A stretch of 13,128 nucleotides of DNA from the NCBI GenBank assembly GCA_002789615.1, contig PFTO01000147.1:5681-18808 (forward strand), written 5' to 3'. Positions 6,894-13,128 of the stretch are shown here, in pieces. Under the pieces are notes generated by a model. It was not told where the DNA came from. It was given only the letters and a program-made list of their open reading frames with translations, and did no database searches. The translations under genes were made by a program, and so were the position numbers. This DNA is from Acidobacteria bacterium CG_4_9_14_3_um_filter_49_7. Lineage in GTDB: Bacteria > Acidobacteriota > Holophagae > Thermotomaculales > Thermotomaculaceae. The stretch's first letter is position 1, and each line of letters starts with the position of its first letter.

Positions 6894-8666
6894 CTACAGT
6901 TCTGAAATGGAAGCCTCGTAAGAACGGTCTTCAAGAGTCCTCTGGCGGATAAACTGATTCAGACGGTTTCGAGTCAGTACACCGAGAAGATTCCTTTCCT
7001 CATCTATGACCGGCAGGTCTTCAATCTCCAGAAAGTCGAATTTCTCCTGTGCAGAAAGAATGTCATCTGATTCAGAAAGGTAGTTCAGATCCTCTTTCAT
7101 AATGTCGGAAACAATCAAAAGACGCCAGAGGTCATCCTGGAACATGAACGACTTAACGTCGCTGATTGACAGGATTCCCACAACCTTCTTTTCATTGTTT
7201 GTGACCGGGAGATGGGTCAGTTGATGCGCATTTAATCCATCCACAAAGGATTGGAGAGAAGCACCTTCATAGATGCTGCTTGGGTTACTGTCCATAATAT
7301 CCTGCACCTTGTAGCCATGCAAGGCGGCTGTTTCACGGGCACGTTCTATTGGGATTTTCTTCAATGTAAAGTAATGGGTATCAATCGAATCATGGAAGAG
7401 CTTCTGGGATACGGTTGTTCCAATGATGGAAGCGATCATAATGGGAAGCATAACAGAATAATTCCCGGTAATTTCAGTTAAAAGAAAAATTGACATTAAA
7501 GGTGCATGGGTCGCGGCTGATAGAAACGCTCCCATGGCTACCGCCGCGTATGCTCCGGGAGAAATGTGCATAGCAGGGAAAAGTATCGCAAAGAGTTTTC
7601 CCGAAAATGCCCCCAGCGCAGCCCCTACAAACAAAGAAGGTGCAAACATGCCTCCCGCACCGCCGGAGCCAAGGGTGAGAGAAGTGGCTAGAATCTTACC
7701 CAATACAAGTAGTCCAAGAAATAGCAGGCTGTAATTCATCAGGTTTCCGTTGATAAGGCCGCGAATAACATCGTATCCGTCGCTCAGTACGTCCCGCATG
7801 AAAATCCCGATAATTCCCACCAGCAAAGCTCCGACAACAGGCTTCAATGCAGTCGGAATTCTCATGCCTTTGAAAAAATCCCAGGTTGTATAATAACCCC
7901 TTTTGTAGAGCGCAGCAAAAACACCGACAAGGATTCCGAGAAGTGCATAGAGAGGAAACTCCATGGGACCACCAATAATGTAATTGGGGGTATGGAAGAT
8001 TGATTCAGCACCATAATAAGTTCTGGAAACCGCCGTCGCTATTGCGGATGATATGACAAAAAGTGAAAACGTATTTAGTTTCATTTCACCTAAGAATACG
8101 ATTTCTTCTGCAAACAAAACTCCCGCGATGGGCGCATTGAAGGTCGCCGCAATCGCACCCGCCGCTCCGCATCCGACCAGCACCTGCGTTCGTTTGGTGG
8201 AGAGTTTCAGCCATCTCGCCACGACCGAACCAATGGTTCCACCGATTTGTCCGATGGGGCCTTCACGTCCCGCTGAGCCACCGGAACCAATGGTAATCGC
8301 CGCCCCCAGGGTGTTGGCAATGAGTCGAAGAGAGCTGATACGTGCCGCCTTTAAATGAACCTCCTCAAGAAATTTTGGAAACCCGTAGCCGTTAACCAGC
8401 CTTGGAAAGATTTTTGCGAGCGGTATCAGCAGCAGAGCACCTGAAACCGGAAGAAGAATGATCAGGAACCGATGCCAACCTCCCTGCTGAAAATGAAGGA
8501 CATGGTTGCCGAGCACATCAAAAAAGAACCATTGGGAATGTTCGACGGCTTCCACAAAAACAATATTGCCCATCCCGCTGAGCAGTCCAACCAATGCTGC
8601 AACAACGAGGAAGAAGGTCGTGTTTCCAATTTTGAAGCGTTTCAGATATCCATAAAGCGATTGCAT
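6894..8666 (-). CDS. ClC-family chloride channel/transporter with C-terminal CBS pair
   Basis: An inner-membrane voltage-gated ClC-type anion protein, 590 residues from the chosen start. The ClC core (about 1-435) holds GSGGSAGREGP with the gating glutamate Glu135, and GSGGAGGMFAPSLF at about 333-346 (anion filter GxFxP). The first filter motif is GYGFP (93-97) where E. coli ClC has GSGIP. At the helix around AGVLFAEEI, the position matching E. coli Glu203 (internal proton glutamate) aligns as Ile189, as in channel-type members. Two CBS domains follow (about 455-510 and 520-575), usually nucleotide-binding regulatory modules. The start at 8666 is chosen because GGGAGG (8671-8676) lies four bases upstream. 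An ATG at 8699 would add 11 polar residues but has no good ribosome-binding site. It is transcribed alone, convergent to hemW and divergent from the PilZ operon. Family is secure; channel or exchanger is open. Confidence 0.92.
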   Translation of the reverse strand: MQSLYGYLKRFKIGNTTFFLVVAALVGLLSGMGNIVFVEAVEHSQWFFFDVLGNHVLHFQQGGWHRFLIILLPVSGALLLIPLAKIFPRLVNGYGFPKFLEEVHLKAARISSLRLIANTLGAAITIGSGGSAGREGPIGQIGGTIGSVVARWLKLSTKRTQVLVGCGAAGAIAATFNAPIAGVLFAEEIVFLGEMKLNTFSLFVISSAIATAVSRTYYGAESIFHTPNYIIGGPMEFPLYALLGILVGVFAALYKRGYYTTWDFFKGMRIPTALKPVVGALLVGIIGIFMRDVLSDGYDVIRGLINGNLMNYSLLFLGLLVLGKILATSLTLGSGGAGGMFAPSLFVGAALGAFSGKLFAILFPAMHISPGAYAAVAMGAFLSAATHAPLMSIFLLTEITGNYSVMLPIMIASIIGTTVSQKLFHDSIDTHYFTLKKIPIERARETAALHGYKVQDIMDSNPSSIYEGASLQSFVDGLNAHQLTHLPVTNNEKKVVGILSISDVKSFMFQDDLWRLLIVSDIMKEDLNYLSESDDILSAQEKFDFLEIEDLPVIDEERNLLGVLTRNRLNQFIRQRTLEDRSYEASISEL

Positions 8667-8670
8667 CCTG

Positions 8671-8676
8671 CCTCCC
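8671..8676 (-). promoter_or_regulatory. Ribosome-binding site deciding the clc start
   Basis: On the minus strand this reads GGGAGG, followed by CAGG and the ATG at 8666-8664. It is the best Shine-Dalgarno match near the gene and supports starting at the second in-frame Met rather than at the ATG at 8699-8697. Confidence 0.6.
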
Positions 8677-8730
8677 AGAGGGTCATTATACCGCGACATG
8701 GAACTCTGGCAAGGAACATGATTCTAATTC

Positions 8731-8755
8731 AGGGAGAAAAGCATAATGCTTCCCT
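8731..8755. repeat. Interrupted inverted repeat in divergent intergenic region
   Basis: The core AAGCAT-A-ATGCTT (8739-8751) is a perfect 6-base palindrome around one base. AGGG on the left and CCCT on the right extend it, with four extra bases on the left side only. It lies between the divergent clc and PilZ genes, where an operator would be expected, but it could be chance. No known operator is recognised. Confidence 0.25.
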
Positions 8756-8784
8756 TGAGAAATATAGAACAGATCGAACGATTC

Positions 8785-8813
8785 TTGACACAACAATAGT
8801 CATTTGTTAACCT
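8785..8813 (+). promoter_or_regulatory. Sigma-70-type promoter candidate for the PilZ operon
   Basis: A perfect -35 hexamer TTGACA (8785-8790) is followed at 17 bases by TAACCT (8808-8813), which keeps the important T, A and final T of the -10 consensus. Transcription would start near 8820, giving a leader of about 20 bases with AGGAG (8827-8831) nine bases before the PilZ ATG. The -10 is imperfect, so the call is moderate. For clc, on the other strand, TATATT and TAGAAT hexamers occur but no convincing partner -35 is visible. Confidence 0.45.
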
Positions 8814-8840
8814 AAAGCCATAAAATAGGAGTGATGAGAA

Positions 8841-9239
8841 ATGACTAAAGGTAGCGAGAGAAGAAAGTTTAAGCGACTTCCCAAGAGTGCGTCTCTGAAG
8901 GTCCAGAGACTTTCCTTCGAAGATCAACCTGCCCAGCATGTAACCCTCTACAAAGATTTAGGCGGGGGCGGCATGCTTTTTGAAAGTGAAGTGGCTTATG
9001 AAAAGGGCACTCTTTTAAAAATACAGGCAATGGTCCCCGGCTGGGGTGGCTATATACGGAACTTCAAGAGAACTGAAGATAATGAGAAACATGCCCTTGT
9101 AACAGTGGCAGAAGTCGTCCGGGTTGAGGCAATAAACGGAAAAAGTTTTGAGATCGGTGTTCATTTCGTGAATATCTATGAAAATGATCACCGTGCATTG
9201 ATCGAATATGTTGATAGTATGACGAATGAAATGGACTAA
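8841..9239 (+). CDS. PilZ-domain protein, probable c-di-GMP effector
   Basis: A 132-residue single-domain cytoplasmic protein. Both PilZ signature regions are present: RxxxR at Arg8-Arg12 (RKFKR) near the N-terminus, and a (D/N)xSxxG-type motif at Asp39-Gly44 that reads DLGGGG, with Ser replaced by Gly. The rest of the barrel is followed by EIGVHFVNI (about 104-112), the expected late strand. PilZ domains bind cyclic di-GMP and change partner-protein or motility behaviour. A clear AGGAG lies nine bases before the ATG, and the next gene begins 20 bases after the stop, so the two are almost certainly co-transcribed. The pairing with an HD-GYP phosphodiesterase supports a c-di-GMP role. Binding is inferred, and the Ser-to-Gly change could alter affinity. 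The output partner is unknown. Confidence 0.82.
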   Translation: MTKGSERRKFKRLPKSASLKVQRLSFEDQPAQHVTLYKDLGGGGMLFESEVAYEKGTLLKIQAMVPGWGGYIRNFKRTEDNEKHALVTVAEVVRVEAINGKSFEIGVHFVNIYENDHRALIEYVDSMTNEMD

Positions 9240-9259
9240 TCAATGAAGGACATTAATTC

Positions 9260-10780
9260 ATGACAGAGAACAAGCGTCTTCTTGTTGTAGATGACGAAGC
9301 GGAATTCTGTGAAGTGCTCCAGGATATCCTTGAGGCCAGGGGTTTCATTGTAGATACTGCATCAAATGGCAAAGAAGCTCTGAGGGTAATGGAGAACCAG
9401 CCGGAAAACGTTTACTCTGTACTCATTGCAGATATCAATATGCCAGAAATGGGGGGAATTGAGCTGATCAGACAGGTGGCTGTCAAGTATCCTTTCGTTG
9501 TTCCTGTAATTGTAACTGGTTACGCAGACACGCAGGCGGCGGTGGAGTCCCTGCGGGTAGGTGCCTACGATTTTATTTCAAAACCGTTCAAACTGGATAC
9601 GATCTATTTGACGGTGGGTCGCGCGCTGGAAAAACACAGCTTTCTCAAAGAAAAGGACATATATCGCAGAAATCTTGAATCGGAAGTGGAAGAACGCACT
9701 TCAGATCTTCGGCGATTGAATGATCAACTCATTCAATTACAGGAAATGGCGCGGAGAACCAGGGAAACGCTTGAATTTAAAGAAAAAATGAAACACATTC
9801 GAGAGTATTGTTTTTCGGCTTTTCGTGCTTCTAGTTTTGCGTTTCTTTCTTACGATGAGGAGCTGAACCTGTTTTACGTGCACCCGGACAGCTGCGCTCA
9901 GGAATTGCCGGAAAAGAACGTGTTTTCAATTGATGAAATCCATCGGGACAAAGATGGAATGGTCGAATTGGGAAATCATCTTTTCGCTTTAGATAAAGGA
10001 CATATAGCAATCGAAATAAAACGGGATCAAATTTTTGGAATTGTGTACGTTGGATTCCCCAATGACAGTGGCTTTCTCATTGATGAGAGTACCTTTGGAT
10101 TGTTGATCTCGGAATTGGAAGTAATTCTCTACAACAATTTTCTGGTGCAGCACCATGAAAATGAAATGAGAAAGATGTTCCTGTCATCTGTTCGCACGCA
10201 CGCATATACAATTGAAGCAAAGGATGCGTACACTAAGGGACACTGTGAAAGAGTTGAACGATACACCATGATATTGGCAAAGCGGGTGATTTCAGACCCG
10301 GATCGTTTATTTGCGCTTAGCGTTGCATGTATTCTTCACGATATCGGGAAAATCGGCGTCCCTGAGTCAATTCTCAATAAACCTGGAAAGCTCACAGCTG
10401 AAGAGAAAGAAGCAATGGACAAACATCCAATAATTGGTGCAGAAATTGTTAAGAACTTGTATGGATTCAAATTGAGCCCCGTAATTCGCCATCACCACGA
10501 ATGGTATGATGGAAATGGGTATCCCGATGGAATGAAGGGCGATGAAATCCCACTGGAATCAAGAATGATGTCAGTAGCTGACGCCTATGATGCGATGACA
10601 ACTTCCCGGCCATATCGTGAGGGACTTGACCCGAGTCGGGCCCATCAGGAGATCCAGGATTTCTCCGGCCGTCAATTTGATCCATATGTAGTGAAGATAT
10701 TTTTAGATTGTTATGCAGAATTCAAGCAGGTTAAGACAGAGGAACTGGGCTTGGATTTTGATCTGGCATTAACCCCTTAA
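9260..10780 (+). CDS. Response regulator with HD-GYP c-di-GMP phosphodiesterase domain
   Basis: A 506-residue cytoplasmic two-component output protein. The receiver domain (about 5-125) has the acidic pocket Asp11-Asp12, phospho-acceptor Asp58 (ADINMPEMGG), Thr86 and Lys108 (SKPF). A coiled coil (about 130-178) leads to a roughly 120-residue alpha/beta region (175-295) that may be a GAF-like sensor, though I see no diagnostic motif. The HD-GYP domain (about 305-490) has GHCERV (His328), HDIGKIG (His360-Asp361, Lys364), and HHHEWYDGNGYPDG with the GYP triad at 420-422, so the metal-binding and signature residues are intact and it should hydrolyse c-di-GMP. AAGGA lies nine bases before the start. 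No histidine kinase gene is in the window. It sits between the PilZ gene and a small membrane protein in one operon. Confidence 0.92.
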   Translation: MTENKRLLVVDDEAEFCEVLQDILEARGFIVDTASNGKEALRVMENQPENVYSVLIADINMPEMGGIELIRQVAVKYPFVVPVIVTGYADTQAAVESLRVGAYDFISKPFKLDTIYLTVGRALEKHSFLKEKDIYRRNLESEVEERTSDLRRLNDQLIQLQEMARRTRETLEFKEKMKHIREYCFSAFRASSFAFLSYDEELNLFYVHPDSCAQELPEKNVFSIDEIHRDKDGMVELGNHLFALDKGHIAIEIKRDQIFGIVYVGFPNDSGFLIDESTFGLLISELEVILYNNFLVQHHENEMRKMFLSSVRTHAYTIEAKDAYTKGHCERVERYTMILAKRVISDPDRLFALSVACILHDIGKIGVPESILNKPGKLTAEEKEAMDKHPIIGAEIVKNLYGFKLSPVIRHHHEWYDGNGYPDGMKGDEIPLESRMMSVADAYDAMTTSRPYREGLDPSRAHQEIQDFSGRQFDPYVVKIFLDCYAEFKQVKTEELGLDFDLALTP

Positions 10781-10802
10781 AATTATTGAAGGAGAAGAAA
10801 CT

Positions 10803-11252
10803 ATGGAAAAAGGATCGACGAAAACGCTTGGTATTGTGTTTGTCATCGTTCTGATTGTCTTGCTGGCAGCACATTTGATGGCAATGAGAAGCGCAAAGGC
10901 GGAGTTCACCAAAAAGGAACAGGCTACGGCGCAGCAAATCGTAGAGCTGAATAAGAAGATTGAGGCCCTCTCAATGGACAAAAATTTGCTTGAAATAAAG
11001 CTGGAGCTGAAGGGTATCAGAATTCAGGTAGCTGAAAACAACTTTGGCACGGCCCGCGAATCTCTGGATGCGTTCAAAGAGTACCTGGATAAGAACGGCT
11101 GCAAGAAAATGGCTGAACTTACACCCATATTTGATACGATTGATACAAGTATGTTGAAGAAGCAAAACGTGGAAGTCAGACAGGGTCTGGACCAGGTAGA
11201 AGACATCATTTTCGGGGCGAAGAAAGCCCCCGAAATGGAGAAAGAAGAATAG
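10803..11252 (+). CDS. Membrane-anchored coiled-coil protein of unknown function
   Basis: A 149-residue protein that I do not recognise. One N-terminal TM segment (about 9-27, LGIVFVIVLIVLLAAHLMAM) follows a short basic tail, so the rest should be outside the inner membrane or, less likely, inside. A heptad-rich coiled coil (about 32-65) follows. A helical region (about 70-140) resembles in pattern the paired-helix C-terminal part of HemX-type proteins (IRIQVAENNFGTARESLDAF), but this is only a resemblance. The C-terminus is acidic. AAGGAG (10789-10794) lies eight bases before the ATG, and the gene is 22 bases after the HD-GYP gene, with a strong terminator just after its stop. It is the third and last gene of the c-di-GMP operon and could be its membrane-linked output or an adaptor; that is inference. 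Confidence 0.75.
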   Translation: MEKGSTKTLGIVFVIVLIVLLAAHLMAMRSAKAEFTKKEQATAQQIVELNKKIEALSMDKNLLEIKLELKGIRIQVAENNFGTARESLDAFKEYLDKNGCKKMAELTPIFDTIDTSMLKKQNVEVRQGLDQVEDIIFGAKKAPEMEKEE

Positions 11253-11292
11253 CGACTAAAAATAGATATACGAATTTTATGATAACGATCAG

Positions 11293-11317
11293 GGGAAGCT
11301 CCGGCTTCCCTTTTTTT
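11293..11317 (+). terminator. Intrinsic terminator of the PilZ/HD-GYP operon
   Basis: A perfect 7-base stem GGGAAGC/GCTTCCC closes on a TCCG tetraloop (11300-11303) and is followed by seven T residues (11311-11317). It lies 40 bases after the last stop codon of the operon. The T-run overlaps the TAA stop of the convergent gene (11316-11318). On the opposite strand the same hairpin can form but has no T-tract after it, so it is mainly a plus-strand terminator. Confidence 0.88.
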
Positions 11318-13034
11318 ATGGAGTTTTGGTGAAAATTAATAGTACCAAAGAGACAAAAAGTGGAGCCAGGGCAATGCCATCAACAACGATTTCAAATTGG
11401 CCATCTGAAGGGATCGTTCCTTTGGATGAGTAATGGATAAATACAAGGAGGCTATAAATTGATGTGACAGTCAATACGATAGCCTGTTCAATTCTGCCGC
11501 TTGTGAATGCAAGCCCGGAGAGAAACAAGGCAATAGCTACCATACTCCACAACACAATTTGCGCCGCTCTATGCCGGCCAAGGAGGATGGGCAGCGTTTC
11601 TTTTCCGGCAAAACGATCCCCTTGATAGTCTTTGAAATCAAAAAGTACAGTTCCGGAAAACACAATGAGAAAGACAAGGCCGGAACCGAGGATTAAAGAA
11701 ACCGGTGAATGAATGTGATGGGCCAGCATAGGGATTGCCGCAATGACGATGGACCATGCAAGGCCGTGAAGAAGGTTTTTAGAACCTGGTATATCAAAGA
11801 TACGAAAAGGTCTTCCTCCAATACCAACCCGAATTCGGTAGAGGAGGCCCAATATGACCGCCAATAGTAGAAGACCAAGACCAAAGAGTGATAAGGTTAA
11901 GCCCAGTAAAAGAAGTGCAAATATTGAAAAAATGGAAAGGATACTCAGATTGCGTCGTCGGGACTGGACGAAATGGAATCTTGTCGGGTCACTAAAGAGG
12001 AGTGTGTCTCCACTGACAATCCCGTTTAGATTTGTTACAGAGAAAAGGTACAAGAAGGCGATAAGGGGAAATTTCCATGACTGGGGGAGGGAGAATGTGA
12101 TTTGAATTCCTGCACAGAGAAAGAGTGCAGCCAGTGAGCGGAAAATACCACAATAGAACATCCAGCCGAACACATGGAAAGCAAAGGCTTTTTCCCTGTC
12201 TTTAAAGCGCAGGGCCTGAACCACACTATTGATAATCCAATTGGGAGTTGATGCACCGGCAGATACTCCAACCGTGCGAAAAGGATGCACGTCAATATTC
12301 CTCAATTCTGCTTCGGTTTCAATATGGTAAACATTCTCACAAAAACGTCTGGAGATTTCAGCCAGACGTGTTGTATTTGCACTGTGGTGGCCACCCACGA
12401 TAATCATGCAGTCAACTTTTGAAGCCAGTTTTTTTGCTTCATCCTGCCGTTTTGAGGTTGAATCGCATATGGTACAAAATACCTTCAAATCTTTCACTTT
12501 TTCCCGCAGAACGTTTGCGATATCATCGAAAGTCTTTTGGTCAATTGTTGTCTGGGATACAACAATTGCTTTGTCAAAGTCTGGCAATGTTTCGGCTTGA
12601 TCAGAAGTCTGGATGAGCTTCGCGTTCCCCTGCGCATACCCCATCAGGCTTTTCACTTCCGCATGTCCAATATCTCCTACTATGATGATAGTATAGCCTT
12701 TTGCCAGATGACCCTTTATCAACGCCTGTACCTTTCCGACCCGCGGGCAGGTCGCATTCAAAACCGTGATGCCGCGTTTTTTCAGATCATCCAACATTTC
12801 GGGAGTGGTCCCATGTGCACGGATAATAACGGTTCCATCTTGAAGGTTATCACTCAGTTGGGCTTCCTTCACCCCCCTTGATGAAAGGAAATTTACAGCC
12901 TGCTTATTGTGAATTAAGGGGCCAAGTGTATGAATGCTTTTGCTCTTTTCTTTTTCCGCCAGTTCCAATGTCTTCTCCATTGCCCGGCGAACTCCCCAGC
13001 AGAAGCCTGCCGATTCAGCCACTATGATTTTCAT
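11316..13034 (-). CDS. ispH: IspH fused to a UbiA-type membrane prenyltransferase domain
   Basis: A 572-residue two-part protein in one uninterrupted frame. Residues 1-276 are a complete IspH (LytB), the [4Fe-4S] enzyme reducing HMBPP to IPP and DMAPP at the end of the non-mevalonate pathway. It has cluster ligands Cys12, Cys96 and Cys190 (TICDST), substrate histidines His42, His74 and His124, proton-relay Glu126 (GHAEV) and the late SAGASTPNW motif. Residues about 280-572 are a polytopic UbiA-like prenyltransferase domain with about eight or nine hydrophobic segments. Its second aspartate motif DFKDYQGD (Asp466, Asp469, Asp473) and KETLPILLG are intact. The first motif (NLNGIVSGDTLLFSDP, 335-350) is degenerate compared with NDxxD. 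IspH alone is usually about 280-330 residues. The start matches family N-termini and overlaps the upstream stop as ATGA, with no Shine-Dalgarno of its own. Prenyl acceptor and activity of the second half are unknown. Confidence 0.9.
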   Translation of the reverse strand: MKIIVAESAGFCWGVRRAMEKTLELAEKEKSKSIHTLGPLIHNKQAVNFLSSRGVKEAQLSDNLQDGTVIIRAHGTTPEMLDDLKKRGITVLNATCPRVGKVQALIKGHLAKGYTIIIVGDIGHAEVKSLMGYAQGNAKLIQTSDQAETLPDFDKAIVVSQTTIDQKTFDDIANVLREKVKDLKVFCTICDSTSKRQDEAKKLASKVDCMIIVGGHHSANTTRLAEISRRFCENVYHIETEAELRNIDVHPFRTVGVSAGASTPNWIINSVVQALRFKDREKAFAFHVFGWMFYCGIFRSLAALFLCAGIQITFSLPQSWKFPLIAFLYLFSVTNLNGIVSGDTLLFSDPTRFHFVQSRRRNLSILSIFSIFALLLLGLTLSLFGLGLLLLAVILGLLYRIRVGIGGRPFRIFDIPGSKNLLHGLAWSIVIAAIPMLAHHIHSPVSLILGSGLVFLIVFSGTVLFDFKDYQGDRFAGKETLPILLGRHRAAQIVLWSMVAIALFLSGLAFTSGRIEQAIVLTVTSIYSLLVFIHYSSKGTIPSDGQFEIVVDGIALAPLFVSLVLLIFTKTP

Positions 13035-13128
13035 GGCGCAGTTTTGGCCGAAATGGCCTTGAGTTTTGAAATTGCACTGCTGATCTGGTTCAATGAGGTA
13101 TCCAGTGGATGTTCTTCAGTATTCTTTA
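13031..13128 (-). CDS. C-terminal end of an unidentified gene upstream of ispH (partial)
   Basis: On the minus strand a frame is open from the window edge to a TGA at 13033-13031 that overlaps the ispH ATG (ATGA). It encodes 31 residues with a helical pattern (LDTSLNQISSAISKLKAISA). The overlap and lack of an ispH ribosome-binding site point to a real, translationally coupled upstream gene. The fragment is too short to assign. Confidence 0.55.
   Translation of the reverse strand, partial: KNTEEHPLDTSLNQISSAISKLKAISAKTAP

Noticed and set aside
8053..8358. A 101-residue plus-strand open frame rich in Pro and Ala inside clc.
   Set aside because: It is antisense to the conserved ClC pore motifs; its composition is the complement of Gly/Ala-rich membrane helices.
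8724..8939. A minus-strand open frame spanning the divergent spacer and the PilZ start.
   Set aside because: It overlaps the conserved RxxxR region of the PilZ gene and its likely promoter, with no family resemblance.
12406..12881. Three plus-strand open frames of 64-114 residues inside ispH.
   Set aside because: They are opposite conserved IspH catalytic segments and lack start signals.
1..13128. CRISPR arrays, transposases, integrases, attachment-site repeats or toxin-antitoxin pairs.
   Set aside because: No spaced direct repeats, mobile-element genes or flanking repeats were seen; base composition looks even across the window.

Overview
The window reads as chromosomal DNA from a free-living diderm (Gram-negative) bacterium with moderate GC (mid-40s % by eye). 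Supporting points are the DUF4124-type envelope protein, a chemoreceptor-type protein with an apparent periplasmic sensor, PilZ and HD-GYP cyclic-di-GMP proteins, and the non-mevalonate isoprenoid enzyme IspH. The mix resembles deltaproteobacterial or similar environmental lineages, but the sequence alone does not fix the taxon. There is no sign of phage, insertion sequences, CRISPR arrays, tRNA or rRNA genes.

Layout. (1) Positions 1-6769, plus strand: a tight operon. The tail of an unidentified gene (to 74) is followed by a six-TM chemoreceptor-like protein, a three-module cobalamin-dependent methionine synthase (MetH without its reactivation domain), a membrane DUF4124-like protein and a HemW-type radical SAM protein. 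The last four genes are joined by three successive ATGA stop/start overlaps. (2) 6770-6893: a convergent gap with weak stem-loops. (3) 6894-8666, minus strand: a ClC chloride channel/transporter with two CBS domains. (4) 8667-8840: a divergent intergenic region with a good promoter candidate for the plus strand. (5) 8841-11252, plus strand: a cyclic-di-GMP operon with a PilZ protein, a response regulator carrying an HD-GYP phosphodiesterase domain, and a small membrane-anchored coiled-coil protein. It is closed by a strong intrinsic terminator. (6) 11316-13034, minus strand: a single ORF fusing a complete IspH to a UbiA-type membrane prenyltransferase domain. It overlaps by ATGA the end of another, truncated minus-strand gene that runs off the window.

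How the genes may work together. The PilZ/HD-GYP pair is a plausible local second-messenger circuit: phosphorylation-controlled c-di-GMP breakdown plus a c-di-GMP-binding effector. The IspH-UbiA fusion joins the last step of isoprenoid precursor synthesis to a membrane prenyl-transfer domain, although the substrate is unknown and one aspartate motif is degenerate. The chemoreceptor-metH-DUF4124-hemW operon has no obvious single function; the ATGA overlaps show translational coupling rather than pathway membership. The least ordinary items are the IspH-UbiA fusion, the divergent chemoreceptor and the channel-like ClC.
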